Source of the DNA: Gautieria morchelliformis | Taxonomy: Eukaryota; Basidiomycota; Agaricomycetes; Gomphales; Gomphaceae | Assembly (NCBI GenBank): GCA_015179125.1 | Contig: WHVA01000036.1 | Location: 248,001-312,000, forward strand | DNA: 64,000 bases | Reading direction: 5' to 3' | Part shown: one piece after another, positions 9,987-20,025 of the stretch | Layout of the letters: every line of letters starts with the position of its first letter | How positions within the stretch are numbered: the first letter of the stretch is position 1 | Made by a program: the position numbers and the translations under genes | Notes under the pieces: model-generated | The model's database searches: none | The model's input: only the letters and a program-made list of their open reading frames with translations | What the model was told of the DNA's origin: nothing

Positions 9987-12900
9987 ATGTCGAGTAGCAA
10001 CAACACGTACAAGATCGACCCCTTGAACGGGGATAACTACGCGGCGTGGCGCCGGCGGCTCGAGTGGATACTCGATGACTCAGATCTGTGGGACGTGGCT
10101 ATCGGCAGGGAGACGGAACCGAGACCGGCAGATGCCGACAACGTCACTGCGACCGAGCAGCAGGAGATCGACGATTGGAGAAGGAAGGACAAGAAAGCCA
10201 GAAAAGAGATTTGCCTCAGAGTTGCCGATGAACAACTAGTTTACATCAATCAGACGATGTCTGCGTTTGCTGTATGGACTAGTCTACAAGCTATATTCGA
10301 ATCTAAGGGAGCAGTGGGGATTGTAAATCTCCGAAGAGATTTCTTCCGGACGCTTGCCGAGGACGGCGCGAACATGGAGGAGCACGTACGCAAGCTCCGC
10401 GGCATTCAACAGGAATTGAATGCGCGGGGGCATTACATCAGTGACACCGAGTTCTCGAACACGTTGCTGACGTCATTACCAGATTCTTGGTCGGCGTTTA
10501 TTACGGCAGTAAACGCCAGTGGAGCCGGGACAACAGCTGATATATTAATAGCTCGGGTCCTCGATGAGGATCGAGCACGGAAAGCTGGATCGGCACGGCA
10601 GACGGCGCTTAAGGCGCAACAACGTCACAGACCTAGGAAAGATGACTCAGGAGCAACAAAGGGAAAATGCCGAAATTGCGGCAAGAAGGGTCATTACGTG
10701 AAGGACTGTTGGGCGAAAGGTGGCGGCAAGGAAGGCCAAGCACCGAAATGGTTCAAATCAGGGAACAAAGAAACAGTCAAACAAGCAGAAGAAAAGGACT
10801 TCGCATTTGTATCTAAGGAGGTAGCATACAGTGCTATATCTGCATCCGACTGGCTAGCCGATTCAGCGGCAACAACACATATAGCTCGAAGCCGAAATGA
10901 TTTCGCTAGCTATGCCGAGGAACCATCGGAAATCGAAGGAATTTCACCCGGCGCGGTACTACATACACAAGGCCGAGGCACTATATACATGGAATTCAAG
11001 ATCGGCGCCAAGACGAACACGATCGAACTACGTGACGTCAAGCATGCACCGGATGCGCCGAACAACCTTATCAGCGTAGGGCGTCTGACTGATAAGGGCA
11101 ACACAGCCACTTTTTCAGGCACCGGCGTCGAATTCAAATCACGCGCCGGAGTTACCTTTGCACAGGGACAGAAGCGCGGGCGGCTGTTCTGTATGAAGGC
11201 ACGGGTCACCCGATCAGTCGAGGCACGGGACTTTGCCGCAGCGGCAAAGGGACGGTCATGGGACAAATGGCACAGAATACTCGGGCACGTCAACATAAAT
11301 TCTATAAAGATGTTGAAATCTAACGATCTAGTTACTGGACTTGAGATCGACGAGTCAAACGAGCCGAGCCAGTGCAAGGCATGTATACAAGGCAAACGGC
11401 ATGTGGAGCCATTCCCCAAAAGAGCCGAGGACACTGTAGAACAGGTCGGTGACCTGACAGTATCCGATGTATGGGGACCTGCCCAGACCGAGGGACCATC
11501 ACGTGAAAAGTACTTTTATTCTTTCACGGACATCAAATCGAGGTACACGGTCATCTATTTTGGGAGCGCCAAAGATGAAGCGCTCAAACACTTCGAGACG
11601 TACAAGGCATTCCTCGAGACCCAAACAGGTCAGAAACTGAAGAGGTTTCGCTCAGATAATGGAGGGGAATATGTCAATAAAAATTTCAAGGAATTTTGTG
11701 CAAAATATGGCATTATCATGGAGACCACAGCTCCATACTCCCCAGCCCAGAATGGAATTGCCGAACGACTCAACCGGACCTTACTCGAGCACGCACGGGC
11801 AATGATGTTTGCCAAGAACCTGCCAAAAATACTCTGGCCCGAGGCCGTGGCTTACGCGTGTTACATCAAAAACCGATCACCCACGCGAGCGCTTGGAGAT
11901 GACGCAACGCCGTTCCAGGCACTATTCGGCAAGAAGCCGAACATAGCACGTCTAGAGGAATTCGGGACAAATTGTTGGGTTATGGTGCCGGATCAACGAC
12001 GAGCTAAACTTGATCCAAAGGCAGAAGAACACATCTTCGTCGGAGTAGCAGAACATGCAAAAGCATGGAGGTATTACAATAAAGCCTCAAAACATGTTCA
12101 AATTTCGAGAAATATCACATTCGACGAAAATGACAACCGACTCTACCCTATCCCAGACAACGACGATGATGACACGGCACCGCTCGAGGGGGAGCACTCA
12201 CCGCGCGAGCATGTGCCGGACCCGATCACATCTACCCCACAGACGTCATCACCCCAGACAACACCCGTTCCTGATCCACCTGAACAAGCGCCAGCTCCAG
12301 AGATCCGACGGAGCGCGCGTATCACTCAGAGACCGGATTACCGGAAGCTGAATAATTCAGGACGCACCGAGCAGGTTTACATAACGAGAGAAATCGTCAC
12401 TGAACCTGAGAATTACAGAGCGGCGGTATCACGTGATGATGCGCCGATCTGGGAGAAAGCGATGGAAATTGAGATGGACCAACACAAGACGCTAGGAACA
12501 TGGGAGCTAACAGAACTACCACCCGGACGAGTAGCTATCGGTTGCCGATGGGTATACGCCGTCAAAACGCAACCGGATGGACAATTTGATAAGGCTAAAG
12601 CAAGGGTCGTGGCTCAAGGATTCACACAGAGGCCAGGAATGGACTACTACGAGATAACTTCACCCGTGGTCAAATTCGATTCACTACGTGTTCTATTAGC
12701 GATCGCAAACACACTCGATTGGGAAATCGAAATGATGGATGTCAAAGGCGCCTACCTCAATTCAACTATAGATGAGGAGATCTACATGCGCCAGCCCGAC
12801 GGATTTGATGATGGATCTGGACGCGTTCTAAGAATATACAGAGCGCTCTACGGACTCAAACAATCGGGACGAGCTTGGCATCAGCGCTTACGCAAATTAT

Positions 12901-14009
12901 TACTCGATCTCGGCTTTCATCAAAGTACAGCCGATGAATGCGTCTACATCAGACAAGATAAGGATTCAATCGAAGTCATATCTGTATATGTGGACGACTT
13001 CGGACTATTTGCTGACTCCAAGGGAGGGATGATTAAGCTCAAGGGGGAGCTTCATGGAAAATTCCCCTTAACAAATTTAGGAGAAATGAAGAAAATATTG
13101 GGAATTAGAGTTGAGAGGAATAGGGATGAGGGAACACTAATCATGTCTCAAGGACATTACATCGACATCATACTCGATCGATTCAACATGACAACGGCAC
13201 ATTCCGTATCTACACCTCTGCATAAAATGATCAAACTCACGACACCCATGGACTCGACAGGTCCAACTGCCGAAGTACCCTATGCTAAGGCGATCGGATC
13301 ACTCATGTATGCAGCACTCAGCACGCGACCTGATTTGGCCTTTACCGTACAACATCTGAGCCAATTCACTACTACTTACGGAACCGAGCACTGGACGGCG
13401 ATCAAGCACGCGCTCAGGTACCTCAAAGGGTCACGTGACGACGGCATAACATTCCGACGAGACGCTGGTCTCGACCTCGAAATATTTGTCGACTCGGATT
13501 ATGCTAATAGAAACGACGCACTATCTATTAGTGGCTATGTAGCTATGCTAGGAGGAGGAACCATTGCATGGAGCTCGAAGAAGCAGCGAACGATCGCGCT
13601 ATCTACCACGGAGGCCGAATACATGGCACTTACCGAGGGCGCCAAGCAATTAATCTGGCTGAGACGTTTCATCGAGGAACTTGGAATCGATCAAACCCAG
13701 CCCACGTCACTTCGATCAGACAATCTAGGCGCCATTACACTATCGCATGACGCAACGTATCATGCGCGTACCAAACACATCAATGTCGCATATCATTTTA
13801 TCCGTGAGAAAGTGGCCTCTCACGAGGCATCACTTACATACGTACCGACGAAGGAGAACGTAGCGGACATATTTACAAAGGGATTAGACATGCACCAACA
13901 TAGGTATCTATTAGGGAAATTGGGATTTTACCGAAGGGACTTCTCGCTGAGGGGGAGTGTTAGTAATCGGAACGATGACACTGCCGAGGCAGAGCCGGCA
14001 CGCATTTAG
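9987..14009 (+). CDS. copia-H Gag-Pol polyprotein
   Basis: A 1340-residue single-frame polyprotein. Gag fills about residues 1-240 and ends in the CCHC knuckle CRNCGKKGHYVKDC (228-241). The protease motif is LADSAATTHIA (about 290-300). GAG-pre-integrase is near HRILGHVNINSIK, and the integrase core shows SDVWGP, RSDNGGEYVNKNF and SPAQNGIAERLNR. RT shows MDVKGAYLNS, ALYGLKQSGRAWHQRL and VYVDDFGLF. RNase H shows DSDYANRND and STTEAEYMALTEGAKQ. The order integrase before RT defines Ty1/copia. ATG 9987 is the first in-frame ATG after the LTR and primer site. The frame continues about 50 bases into the 3' LTR, so the last ~17 residues are LTR-encoded; copia-F has the same arrangement. Confidence 0.95.
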   Translation: MSSSNNTYKIDPLNGDNYAAWRRRLEWILDDSDLWDVAIGRETEPRPADADNVTATEQQEIDDWRRKDKKARKEICLRVADEQLVYINQTMSAFAVWTSLQAIFESKGAVGIVNLRRDFFRTLAEDGANMEEHVRKLRGIQQELNARGHYISDTEFSNTLLTSLPDSWSAFITAVNASGAGTTADILIARVLDEDRARKAGSARQTALKAQQRHRPRKDDSGATKGKCRNCGKKGHYVKDCWAKGGGKEGQAPKWFKSGNKETVKQAEEKDFAFVSKEVAYSAISASDWLADSAATTHIARSRNDFASYAEEPSEIEGISPGAVLHTQGRGTIYMEFKIGAKTNTIELRDVKHAPDAPNNLISVGRLTDKGNTATFSGTGVEFKSRAGVTFAQGQKRGRLFCMKARVTRSVEARDFAAAAKGRSWDKWHRILGHVNINSIKMLKSNDLVTGLEIDESNEPSQCKACIQGKRHVEPFPKRAEDTVEQVGDLTVSDVWGPAQTEGPSREKYFYSFTDIKSRYTVIYFGSAKDEALKHFETYKAFLETQTGQKLKRFRSDNGGEYVNKNFKEFCAKYGIIMETTAPYSPAQNGIAERLNRTLLEHARAMMFAKNLPKILWPEAVAYACYIKNRSPTRALGDDATPFQALFGKKPNIARLEEFGTNCWVMVPDQRRAKLDPKAEEHIFVGVAEHAKAWRYYNKASKHVQISRNITFDENDNRLYPIPDNDDDDTAPLEGEHSPREHVPDPITSTPQTSSPQTTPVPDPPEQAPAPEIRRSARITQRPDYRKLNNSGRTEQVYITREIVTEPENYRAAVSRDDAPIWEKAMEIEMDQHKTLGTWELTELPPGRVAIGCRWVYAVKTQPDGQFDKAKARVVAQGFTQRPGMDYYEITSPVVKFDSLRVLLAIANTLDWEIEMMDVKGAYLNSTIDEEIYMRQPDGFDDGSGRVLRIYRALYGLKQSGRAWHQRLRKLLLDLGFHQSTADECVYIRQDKDSIEVISVYVDDFGLFADSKGGMIKLKGELHGKFPLTNLGEMKKILGIRVERNRDEGTLIMSQGHYIDIILDRFNMTTAHSVSTPLHKMIKLTTPMDSTGPTAEVPYAKAIGSLMYAALSTRPDLAFTVQHLSQFTTTYGTEHWTAIKHALRYLKGSRDDGITFRRDAGLDLEIFVDSDYANRNDALSISGYVAMLGGGTIAWSSKKQRTIALSTTEAEYMALTEGAKQLIWLRRFIEELGIDQTQPTSLRSDNLGAITLSHDATYHARTKHINVAYHFIREKVASHEASLTYVPTKENVADIFTKGLDMHQHRYLLGKLGFYRRDFSLRGSVSNRNDDTAEAEPARI

Positions 14010-14180
14010 CCGGAGGTTCGAGATCGCTCTCGACCCCGGGTTGCTGGTGCGCCGGCATCGCATCGGCACAGCAGCTCGAAGGGATTGGTAATATAATGAA
14101 CATTATAATTTGTATATAAAGGAACGATCTACTTGAGATCAAGATAGAACAACAGATCATATTTACTCCTTCGTTCCACA
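13958..14180 (+). repeat. 3' LTR of copia-H
   Basis: 223 bp and identical by eye to the 5' LTR. It is followed by the target duplication GGAAT. It also encodes the end of the polyprotein. Confidence 0.93.
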
Positions 14181-14185
14181 GGAAT

Positions 14186-15226
14186 ATCCGGTGCAGCTTA
14201 CACAAGCCTGTACACTTAAATATAGTTCAAACCCAGCAGACACATGACTTGCTTCATAGCAACCATGGCTGTGTAAGGCTGTGTGCAAGACTGCCCAATG
14301 ATATGCAGAGCCAAAACTAGGGTGTATATTCAATCAATCCTATTGGACAATGAGCCTCCAAGCTCAATGCTACAACCCCTGAAATAGGACCCTTGATGTC
14401 ATAGGGCTGTGCAGGGCTATGCAGGGCTATGCAAGGCTATGCAGGGCTGTGTAAGGCTATGCTGAGCAGTGCAAATCAGGGAAGGTGATTGGCTAGCTAT
14501 TCTTAATTTCCTTGCACAAACACACCACTATAGTTACAAGGGTGTGTTTTAGCTGTGCAAATATTTACTTATGACATCACTCACCTAATAGATAGAAGCT
14601 CCCCATTTTATGTAATCCTGTGTAATTTACAATATAAAAGGAGGCCATTCTGACCCCCTAGGAAATCATCCAATCTAGCAATCTACTGCTTCTATCCTAC
14701 ACGTGACTCATGTGACTTGCATCCTACTAAGCTGCTAATCCCAGCTAGGGTTATTCACTTACTTTAGTGTCTAATTCCTTGTTAAATAGATACTTTTCTG
14801 CTTAGCCACCTAGACTAATCCTCCGGGTGTAATTCTACAGAGTGAGTCTGTCAATTGATAGTCTTGCCATTCGCACTCCAATACCCGAGAGAGTTGATCA
14901 GTTGATTTTCCTGGTTAATATCTTTCACAAGTCAATTCCTGTTACTTGTAAAAGCCACTTTAGATTCTATTCTTTGCCTCTCGTTTTATTGCTGTGCACT
15001 GGTAGATTATCAGGGCAGTCCATTTATAAACTCGCCTGCTAAGTACTTTCCTTTATATTTTGGAATACGCTTGGACCCCAATAGTGTCCTTGAACCTACA
15101 TTCTTTTAGTTTATTGTTCAGTGCTGCTAAGAAACGCATTGCCTTCCATCCGTATCAACTTGGACTAGTTTTTACGTGGATTGCAACCAAGGTACAAATA
15201 TTAAATTATTTACGGAGTTGTGCTGC
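14186..15226 (+). repeat. LTR-like unresolved repeat sequence
   Basis: No gene is seen. 14404-14464 is a tandem array of about six 10-base units related to GGCTATGCAG. A TATA-box candidate (TATAAAA, 14633-14639) is followed by pyrimidine-rich sequence, as in many fungal LTRs, but I could not fix both ends of an LTR. The right side is cut by the target site of element A (GCTGC, 15222-15226). Confidence 0.35.
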
Positions 15227-15340
15227 TGTGAGGGCAACACTAATGATGAAGCCAAGATACTCAAGGAGATAAGAGCCGATACTAGGACAATGACCAACTG
15301 TGTAGTGGGTATCCTCAGTTTATAACTCTACCAACGATAC
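15227..15340 (-). repeat. Left-hand LTR part of element A
   Basis: Matches 19007-19120 in the same orientation (TGTGAGGGCAACACTAATGA at the outer end). It is preceded by the target duplication GCTGC. Confidence 0.8.
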
Positions 15341-15681
15341 TATGCCCCAGCGAGATATGGACCAAAGTCAATAAAAGCTTGATACTGGTCTTTGCTGCCA
15401 CTTCTGTGAATCCGGCAGAAGGTTTATCAAGGAGAAGATAGTAGTCAATACAGCTCTATAGTTTTCAGAAATAAATTGAGCGAAGTGATTGAGCCAGCAG
15501 GATAGAAGCTGCGAGTGAGGCTTTGAACCAGCATGCCGGCCAAGAATCGTCACAATTGTTTGTAAATTGTCACACTAAACCCTAATATTCAAGAGGTCTG
15601 CTGAGGCGGCGGGGGTCTGTTTTTTTTTTTTTTTTTTTTCCCAAGAAACACAAGTTGCTCCATTGATCAATTAACTAGATG
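15341..15681. other. Unassigned sequence with a 20-base poly(T) tract at 15620-15639
   Basis: On the minus strand the tract is a poly(A) run about 45 bases after the stop of the SAP-like frame, in the place where an mRNA tail would be. Beyond it (15368-15553, minus) is a 61-codon open frame I do not recognise. The poly(A) may mark a retrocopied transcript or be a chance tract. Confidence 0.4.
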
Positions 15682-16171
15682 CTAAAGTAATGATGGGTCA
15701 ATTAAAGCATGGATGTGTACTGATGTATCAGGATTAGAAGGACTGGGCAGATATGAAGGAGTGGCGGCTTGAGGTAGCAATAGAGGCTGCATCAGCTGTG
15801 AATCATTTGAAGGACCAGCAGCAACTGGTGTTGCCTCCTTATTCATGTCTTGAATGGTCCGCTTGCGCCCCCGACGAGTCGTCTGGTAAAGACCAGCAAA
15901 CCTGGGGTTCTCCGATAAATGAGGGTGGCCCTGAAGGTGGGCTTTGATGCGAGCAGTGAGTTCGGCGATGGTACCCTTTTGATCAAGGGCAAGGGCGGCA
16001 GCAATATCAAGTAACTCATCTTTGCGTTTATATGACCCCAAAGTGTCGAAGACTTTGAGGACGGCGTTATGTGCCCGCTGGAGGTCACGAGTCTGATCCT
16101 CGAGTTCCTTTTGTTCGCGTTTACTGGTATCGGCGGCAAGCTTCCCAAGCTGAGTACGTTCCTGGTCAATC
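15682..16171 (-). pseudogene. SAP-domain-like coding remnant inside element A
   Basis: An open minus-strand frame without its N terminus. It begins with a charged, coiled-coil-like stretch (KREQKELEDQTRDLQRAHN), then RKDELLDIAAALALD and GTIAELTARIKAHL, which has the helix-extended-helix spacing of a SAP domain, a DNA-binding motif. A Ser/Pro/Gln-rich tail follows, ending at the stop at 15682-15684. It abuts the RT part of element A and is in a different frame, so it is not part of the gypsy polyprotein. SAP-type frames of this kind recur in repeat-rich regions of mushroom genomes; I cannot name the parent gene. The poly(A) tract just downstream suggests that an RNA-derived copy inserted here. 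Confidence 0.55.
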
Positions 16172-17828
16172 TACGGTAGAAGTTGATGAAACCAAGGAAT
16201 GATTTGACTTCAGTGATGTTACGTGGTATTGGCCAGTCCCGCACCCCTGAAACCTTGACTGGGTCCATGGTAACCTGTCCTTGAGAGAGGATGAGGCTGA
16301 GATACTCCACCTCTAGTTGCTCAAATAGGCATTTTTCAGGTTTGAGGTACAGGTTGTTGGCCCGGAGGATTTCAAGGACACGTCGTACAATCCTATGATG
16401 TTCTTCAAGCGACTCTGTGAAGATGAGAATGTCGTCCATGAACACCACCACAACCCCTTCATCGATGAGACTCTTGAAGATGTCATTCATCATCGTCTGG
16501 AAGGTTGCTGGGCTGTTCATGAGTCCAAAGAACATGACTAGAGGTTCATACAGGCCCCTATTTGTCCGAAAGGCTGCCTTCCACTCATCTCCCTCTTTTA
16601 TGTGTACATTATTATACCCCCAGCGAATGTCAAGCTTTGTGAAGTATTTAGCCCTTCCAGAAGCAATCTTATTCATGATGTCTGGAACAAGGGGCAAAGG
16701 ATAGGCATTCTTGATTGTTATATCATTGAGCTTCCGGTAGTCTTGCACAAATCTAAGACTGCCGTCCTTTTTCTTCACAAAGAAGACTGGAGATGCCATA
16801 GGTGACTTGGAAGGATGGCTCCGATGGCTCTTCAGGTTCTCCTCAAGGAAGTTATCCAGTTCCCTTTGCTCACCCGGTGACATTGGGTAAACCTTTGTGC
16901 TGAAGGATTGTGCATCTGGAGTGAGCTCAATTGCATGGTCCCAGGGCTTTCGAGGAGGTAGTTGGTCAAACAACTCCTTAGAAAACACATCCTTGAACTC
17001 CTGGTATGGTTTGGGAACAAGGTCCTCGAACAATCTGACTGGTGCAGACTTGCTGGCCCATTCAGCAAGCTGTTGGGAGACAGTCCAGCCTGCACCAATC
17101 ATTTCAGGACTCTCATTCACAAAGATGACAAAGGTCCTGTCTCCTTCCTCAAGTAGGGAGCGGGTGTGCTGTATGGGAACCTCCTCTTGATCTACACTCT
17201 CTTCTGGAACAGTTTTGACTGTGGGCCCTCTGACAACAGGTCTGCCCCCACATGACTTGGGACAGCGTGTCATCTTCACATCTCCTGTACGCCAGTCAAC
17301 TTCTGGGTTGTGTTCAACAAGCCATGTGTGACCAAGAATGATGGCAAGTCGTCCAAGGCTCGTGACGGAGAATGTGGCACGTTCCGTATGATCCCCAAAG
17401 GTGCAAATGAGGTCGACTTCTTCCTTGATTGAGCCAGCCTCATTTGCGGTACCATCAATATTGTAGACAGGGATGGCACGGGGTAGGGGACGGGTCTGAA
17501 GTCTGTGTTCCCTTACAAACTCCACATCGATGAACATCCCTGTAGCACCACTGTCAAGGAGGGAGTCAATTGCAAGTGGATGCCCTGTGTCAACGGAGTG
17601 GACCTTGAGAGGTACTTTGGTGCATCGGCGGAGGTCAGCAGTACGGACATATAGAGGGACCGGAAGGTTTGCATTAGCAACTGGAGCGATGGGTTGGGTT
17701 TTTGGCATGGCTGGTTTGGTTTCAGTTCGATCAGGGATAGGAGAAGGATGCATCATATCGCCTGTGATCCCTATTGTACATGTTTCGAGAACTGAAAACC
17801 GATTCGTCGAGCGGGGCATGTCTTTCAC
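16172..17828 (-). pseudogene. Element A protease-RT part
   Basis: Shows a retroviral-type aspartic protease with LLDSGATGMFIDVEFV, and RT motifs FVQDYRKLNDITIKNAYPLP, FFGLMNSPATFQTMMNDIF and VVVFMDDILIF, ending near FLGFINFYRR. This order and these motifs are typical of Ty3/gypsy. It is a fossil copy. The Gag part lies immediately upstream (to the right). Confidence 0.85.
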
Positions 17829-17839
17829 TGCTGACTGGC

Positions 17840-18900
17840 CTAAAAACCCTTTCCTTCATCTTGGACAGGGGCTTCCACATCCTGTTTGCGTTCCTCCATC
17901 GCCGCTGCTACATATTTAGAGACAATTGCTGCAATGTCTGCCTCTGTGAGGTTTGCACGGATTCGTGGCTTGCGAGGTTCAGGACAGACTGGTGAAATGT
18001 GACCAGGTCTCTTACAGTTGTAGCAGGTCCGTGTTTCGGTGCGGCGGTGGGATGAGTCAATGTCCATAGGTGTCGCATTACTGGGTGGTGCTGTGACAAC
18101 AGGAGCCGTAGCAGGAGTGTGGAGTGGTCGGGCAGGAGGAAGGCGATTAGGGACATGAGGTGTCTGTGCCTTCCTGACCTCTAACAGACGGCGATGATTG
18201 CGGTCAATCTGACAGGCTGCTTCCTTCCAGGCTCTGAGGTTGGATGGAAGAAGGGGCTGGGCGTGGATCTTGTCAAGGATACCTGCTGGAAGGCCACGAG
18301 CATAGGCATCCTCGAGTGCCTCATCATTAAAGCCTGTCCTGCCTGCCAGGATCTCAAATTGAGCCGTGTATTCATCTGCTGACATTCCTGACGCCATCCT
18401 AAGGTCATGCAGTTTAGTGCGAGCCGTTCTGGCACGATCTGGGTCACCAAAGGCCTCCTCCACACGTTTAATGAACCCCTCCAGAGTGGATATAGAGGAG
18501 GTGCCATCAATGACAGCCTGTGTCTCGTTGTGTGCCCATATCTCCGCAGAGCCTCCCGTCATGAAGGAAAGAGCATATAAGATCTTTGTGCGCTCATCTG
18601 GCAAGGATGCTGGCTGGACAGCGATGGACAACTTGATAGACTTGATAAACCCTTCAGTCTCTGCACGGTCTCCATTGAACTTCTCCGGTTCTGCTGCTTT
18701 GATAGAGCGAGTAGATGGAGGGACACTGTGAGGTACTGAGGGCGCCAGGGCTTGAGCAGCAGCAACAGCAGCGTTGGTGGCAGCATGGGCTAAGTGGTCG
18801 TGAACCTTAACAATCTGATTGTGCAGCTCCTGATTCTGCAGTTGAAGTTGCTGCAGCTGCTGTGCTTGGCTGGAAAGGAGGCCTCAAAGAAATGGCCCAT
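17840..18900 (-). pseudogene. Element A Gag part
   Basis: A gypsy-type Gag: a helical capsid-like region (ILYALSFMTGGSAEIWAHNE, FGDPDRARTARTKLHDLRM, YTAQFEILAGRTGF) followed by a CCHC nucleocapsid knuckle, CYNCKRPGHISPVC, near 18010. The upstream part (about 18631-18900) is less clear. It belongs to the broken element A. Confidence 0.8.
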
Positions 18901-19006
18901 GTTCACCCAAGGAGTCCCAGTATGCCTCCGGGAGTTGGTCTGCCATAGGCTGAGATGAAGGTTGGTTAAGAAAAGTGTGTGGGGTCGTCCTATAAGCTTG
19001 ATCTTC

Positions 19007-19376
19007 TGTGAGGGCAACACTAATGACGAAGCCACAACCAAAGATACTCAAGGAGATAAGAGCCGATACTAGGACAATGACCAACTGTGTAGTGGGTATC
19101 CTCAGTTTATAACTCTACCAACGATAGATACATGGGGACTTGCCTGTGTAGTGGGTATCCTCAGAGATCAAGCTGAGGAAACGCCACCACACAGGCTACA
19201 GTCTTATAGCGCTGGCAAGGCTTACATAATAGGGGAGACGGAAACTTGTAGAAGGTTACGGAAGGTGACGGAAAGTGACATGTGACAGAAGGTGACGGAA
19301 TGTGATGGAATGTGACGGAATGTGACGGAAGGTCATGGAAACTGATGGAAGGTGATGGAAACTCATGGAAGGAAAT
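19007..19376 (-). repeat. Right-hand (5') LTR of element A, main part
   Basis: Starts TGTGAGGGCAACAC at its inner end. 19228-19376 is an array of 10-base units related to TGTGACGGAA. The remaining 35 bases of this LTR are at 25597-25631, on the other side of element B, ending CCCTGACA. The B insertion duplicated GAAAT here (19372-19376 and 25592-25596). Confidence 0.85.
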
Positions 19377-19838
19377 TGTCAGGGGACACCCTGTTTTCCA
19401 TTTCCAGTTCCGACTCCATTTCCGACTCCGCTTCCGGTTCCGATTCCATCTCCGCATCCGCTTTCGGGAACAATTCCGCTTCTGGGAGAACTTCCACCAG
19501 TTCCGTTCGCCTTGCCAGTTCCACTCCAATTTCCGACTTCCGCCCCGGAACAGTGTCGGAAATCAAGCGACTCGCATAATAGGTGGCATCAAGGGTCGAT
19601 CAAGGGTCAGGGGGATGCAGGGTTGATGGCGGGTGCCAAGCGTTGTCCCTGGCTGCGCAGCGTAGTATAATACGGGCTCGCTGACATTGGGGGTCCTTAG
19701 ACTTTTCTCTTTGGATTTCCCCTTGTCAGGTGAGAACCCCCTCTCTTGTATGCTCTGTTCATTTATACATACTTTGGATTTCCCCTTGTCAGTTGTGTGG
19801 TAGTGTGATCTCCACGACTAGCCAGGGTTGCCCTTACA
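19377..19838 (+). repeat. 5' LTR of element B
   Basis: 462 bp. A TATA-like TATAATAC at 19665-19672 lies 34 bases before AGACTTTTCT (19699-19708), whose complement occurs just after the LTR (19841-19850). It contains two copies of CTTTGGATTTCCCCTTGTCAG about 63 bases apart (near 19709 and 19772). Confidence 0.92.
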
Positions 19839-19840
19839 GC

Positions 19841-19850
19841 AGAAAAGTCT
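19841..19850 (+). promoter_or_regulatory. Candidate self-priming primer-binding site of B
   Basis: AGAAAAGTCT starts two bases after the LTR and is perfectly complementary to AGACTTTTCT at 19699-19708, the expected transcript start. Tf1/sushi-type gypsy elements are known to prime from the 5' end of their own RNA in this way. No tRNA match was recognised. Confidence 0.6.
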
Positions 19851-20025
19851 CTCCCCTAGAGGACCGGCGGTCGTACTGTGCGTTGCATTCGCCATAGGTG
19901 CGTTCGGAATCGGAGACAGCGACTCGGAGATCGCAACCTCTTCCGCACATACAGCGTACGACAGCCCCTCTTCTTACGTCGAGCTCCCAACCCCGGAAAT
20001 CCCGTCCCATATTTCTCCTTCCAAC

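Larger units (their letters stand above)
9673..14180 (+). mobile_element. Ty1/copia element, copia-H, looks whole and very young
   Basis: A 4508-bp element with 223-bp LTRs at 9673-9895 and 13958-14180 that are identical by eye. The 5-bp target duplication GGAAT is at 9668-9672 and 14181-14185. The LTRs start TGTTAG and end CCACA. Next to the 5' LTR is a primer-binding site matching the anticodon arm of initiator tRNA-Met (GGTTATGGGCCCCGCGCAT at 9896-9914). A polypurine tract GAGGGGGAG precedes the 3' LTR. It encodes one 1340-residue polyprotein with the copia order gag-protease-integrase-RT-RNase H. No breaks were seen. Identical LTRs and an open frame mean insertion was recent on an evolutionary scale. 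It is closely related to copia-F at 33870-38365. Confidence 0.95.

Noticed and set aside
19828-20025. Gag start at the non-ATG codon at the LTR edge
   Set aside because: The frame is open there but has no ATG. The first in-frame ATG is at 20026 (52158 in element C) and is conserved, so I used it as the start.
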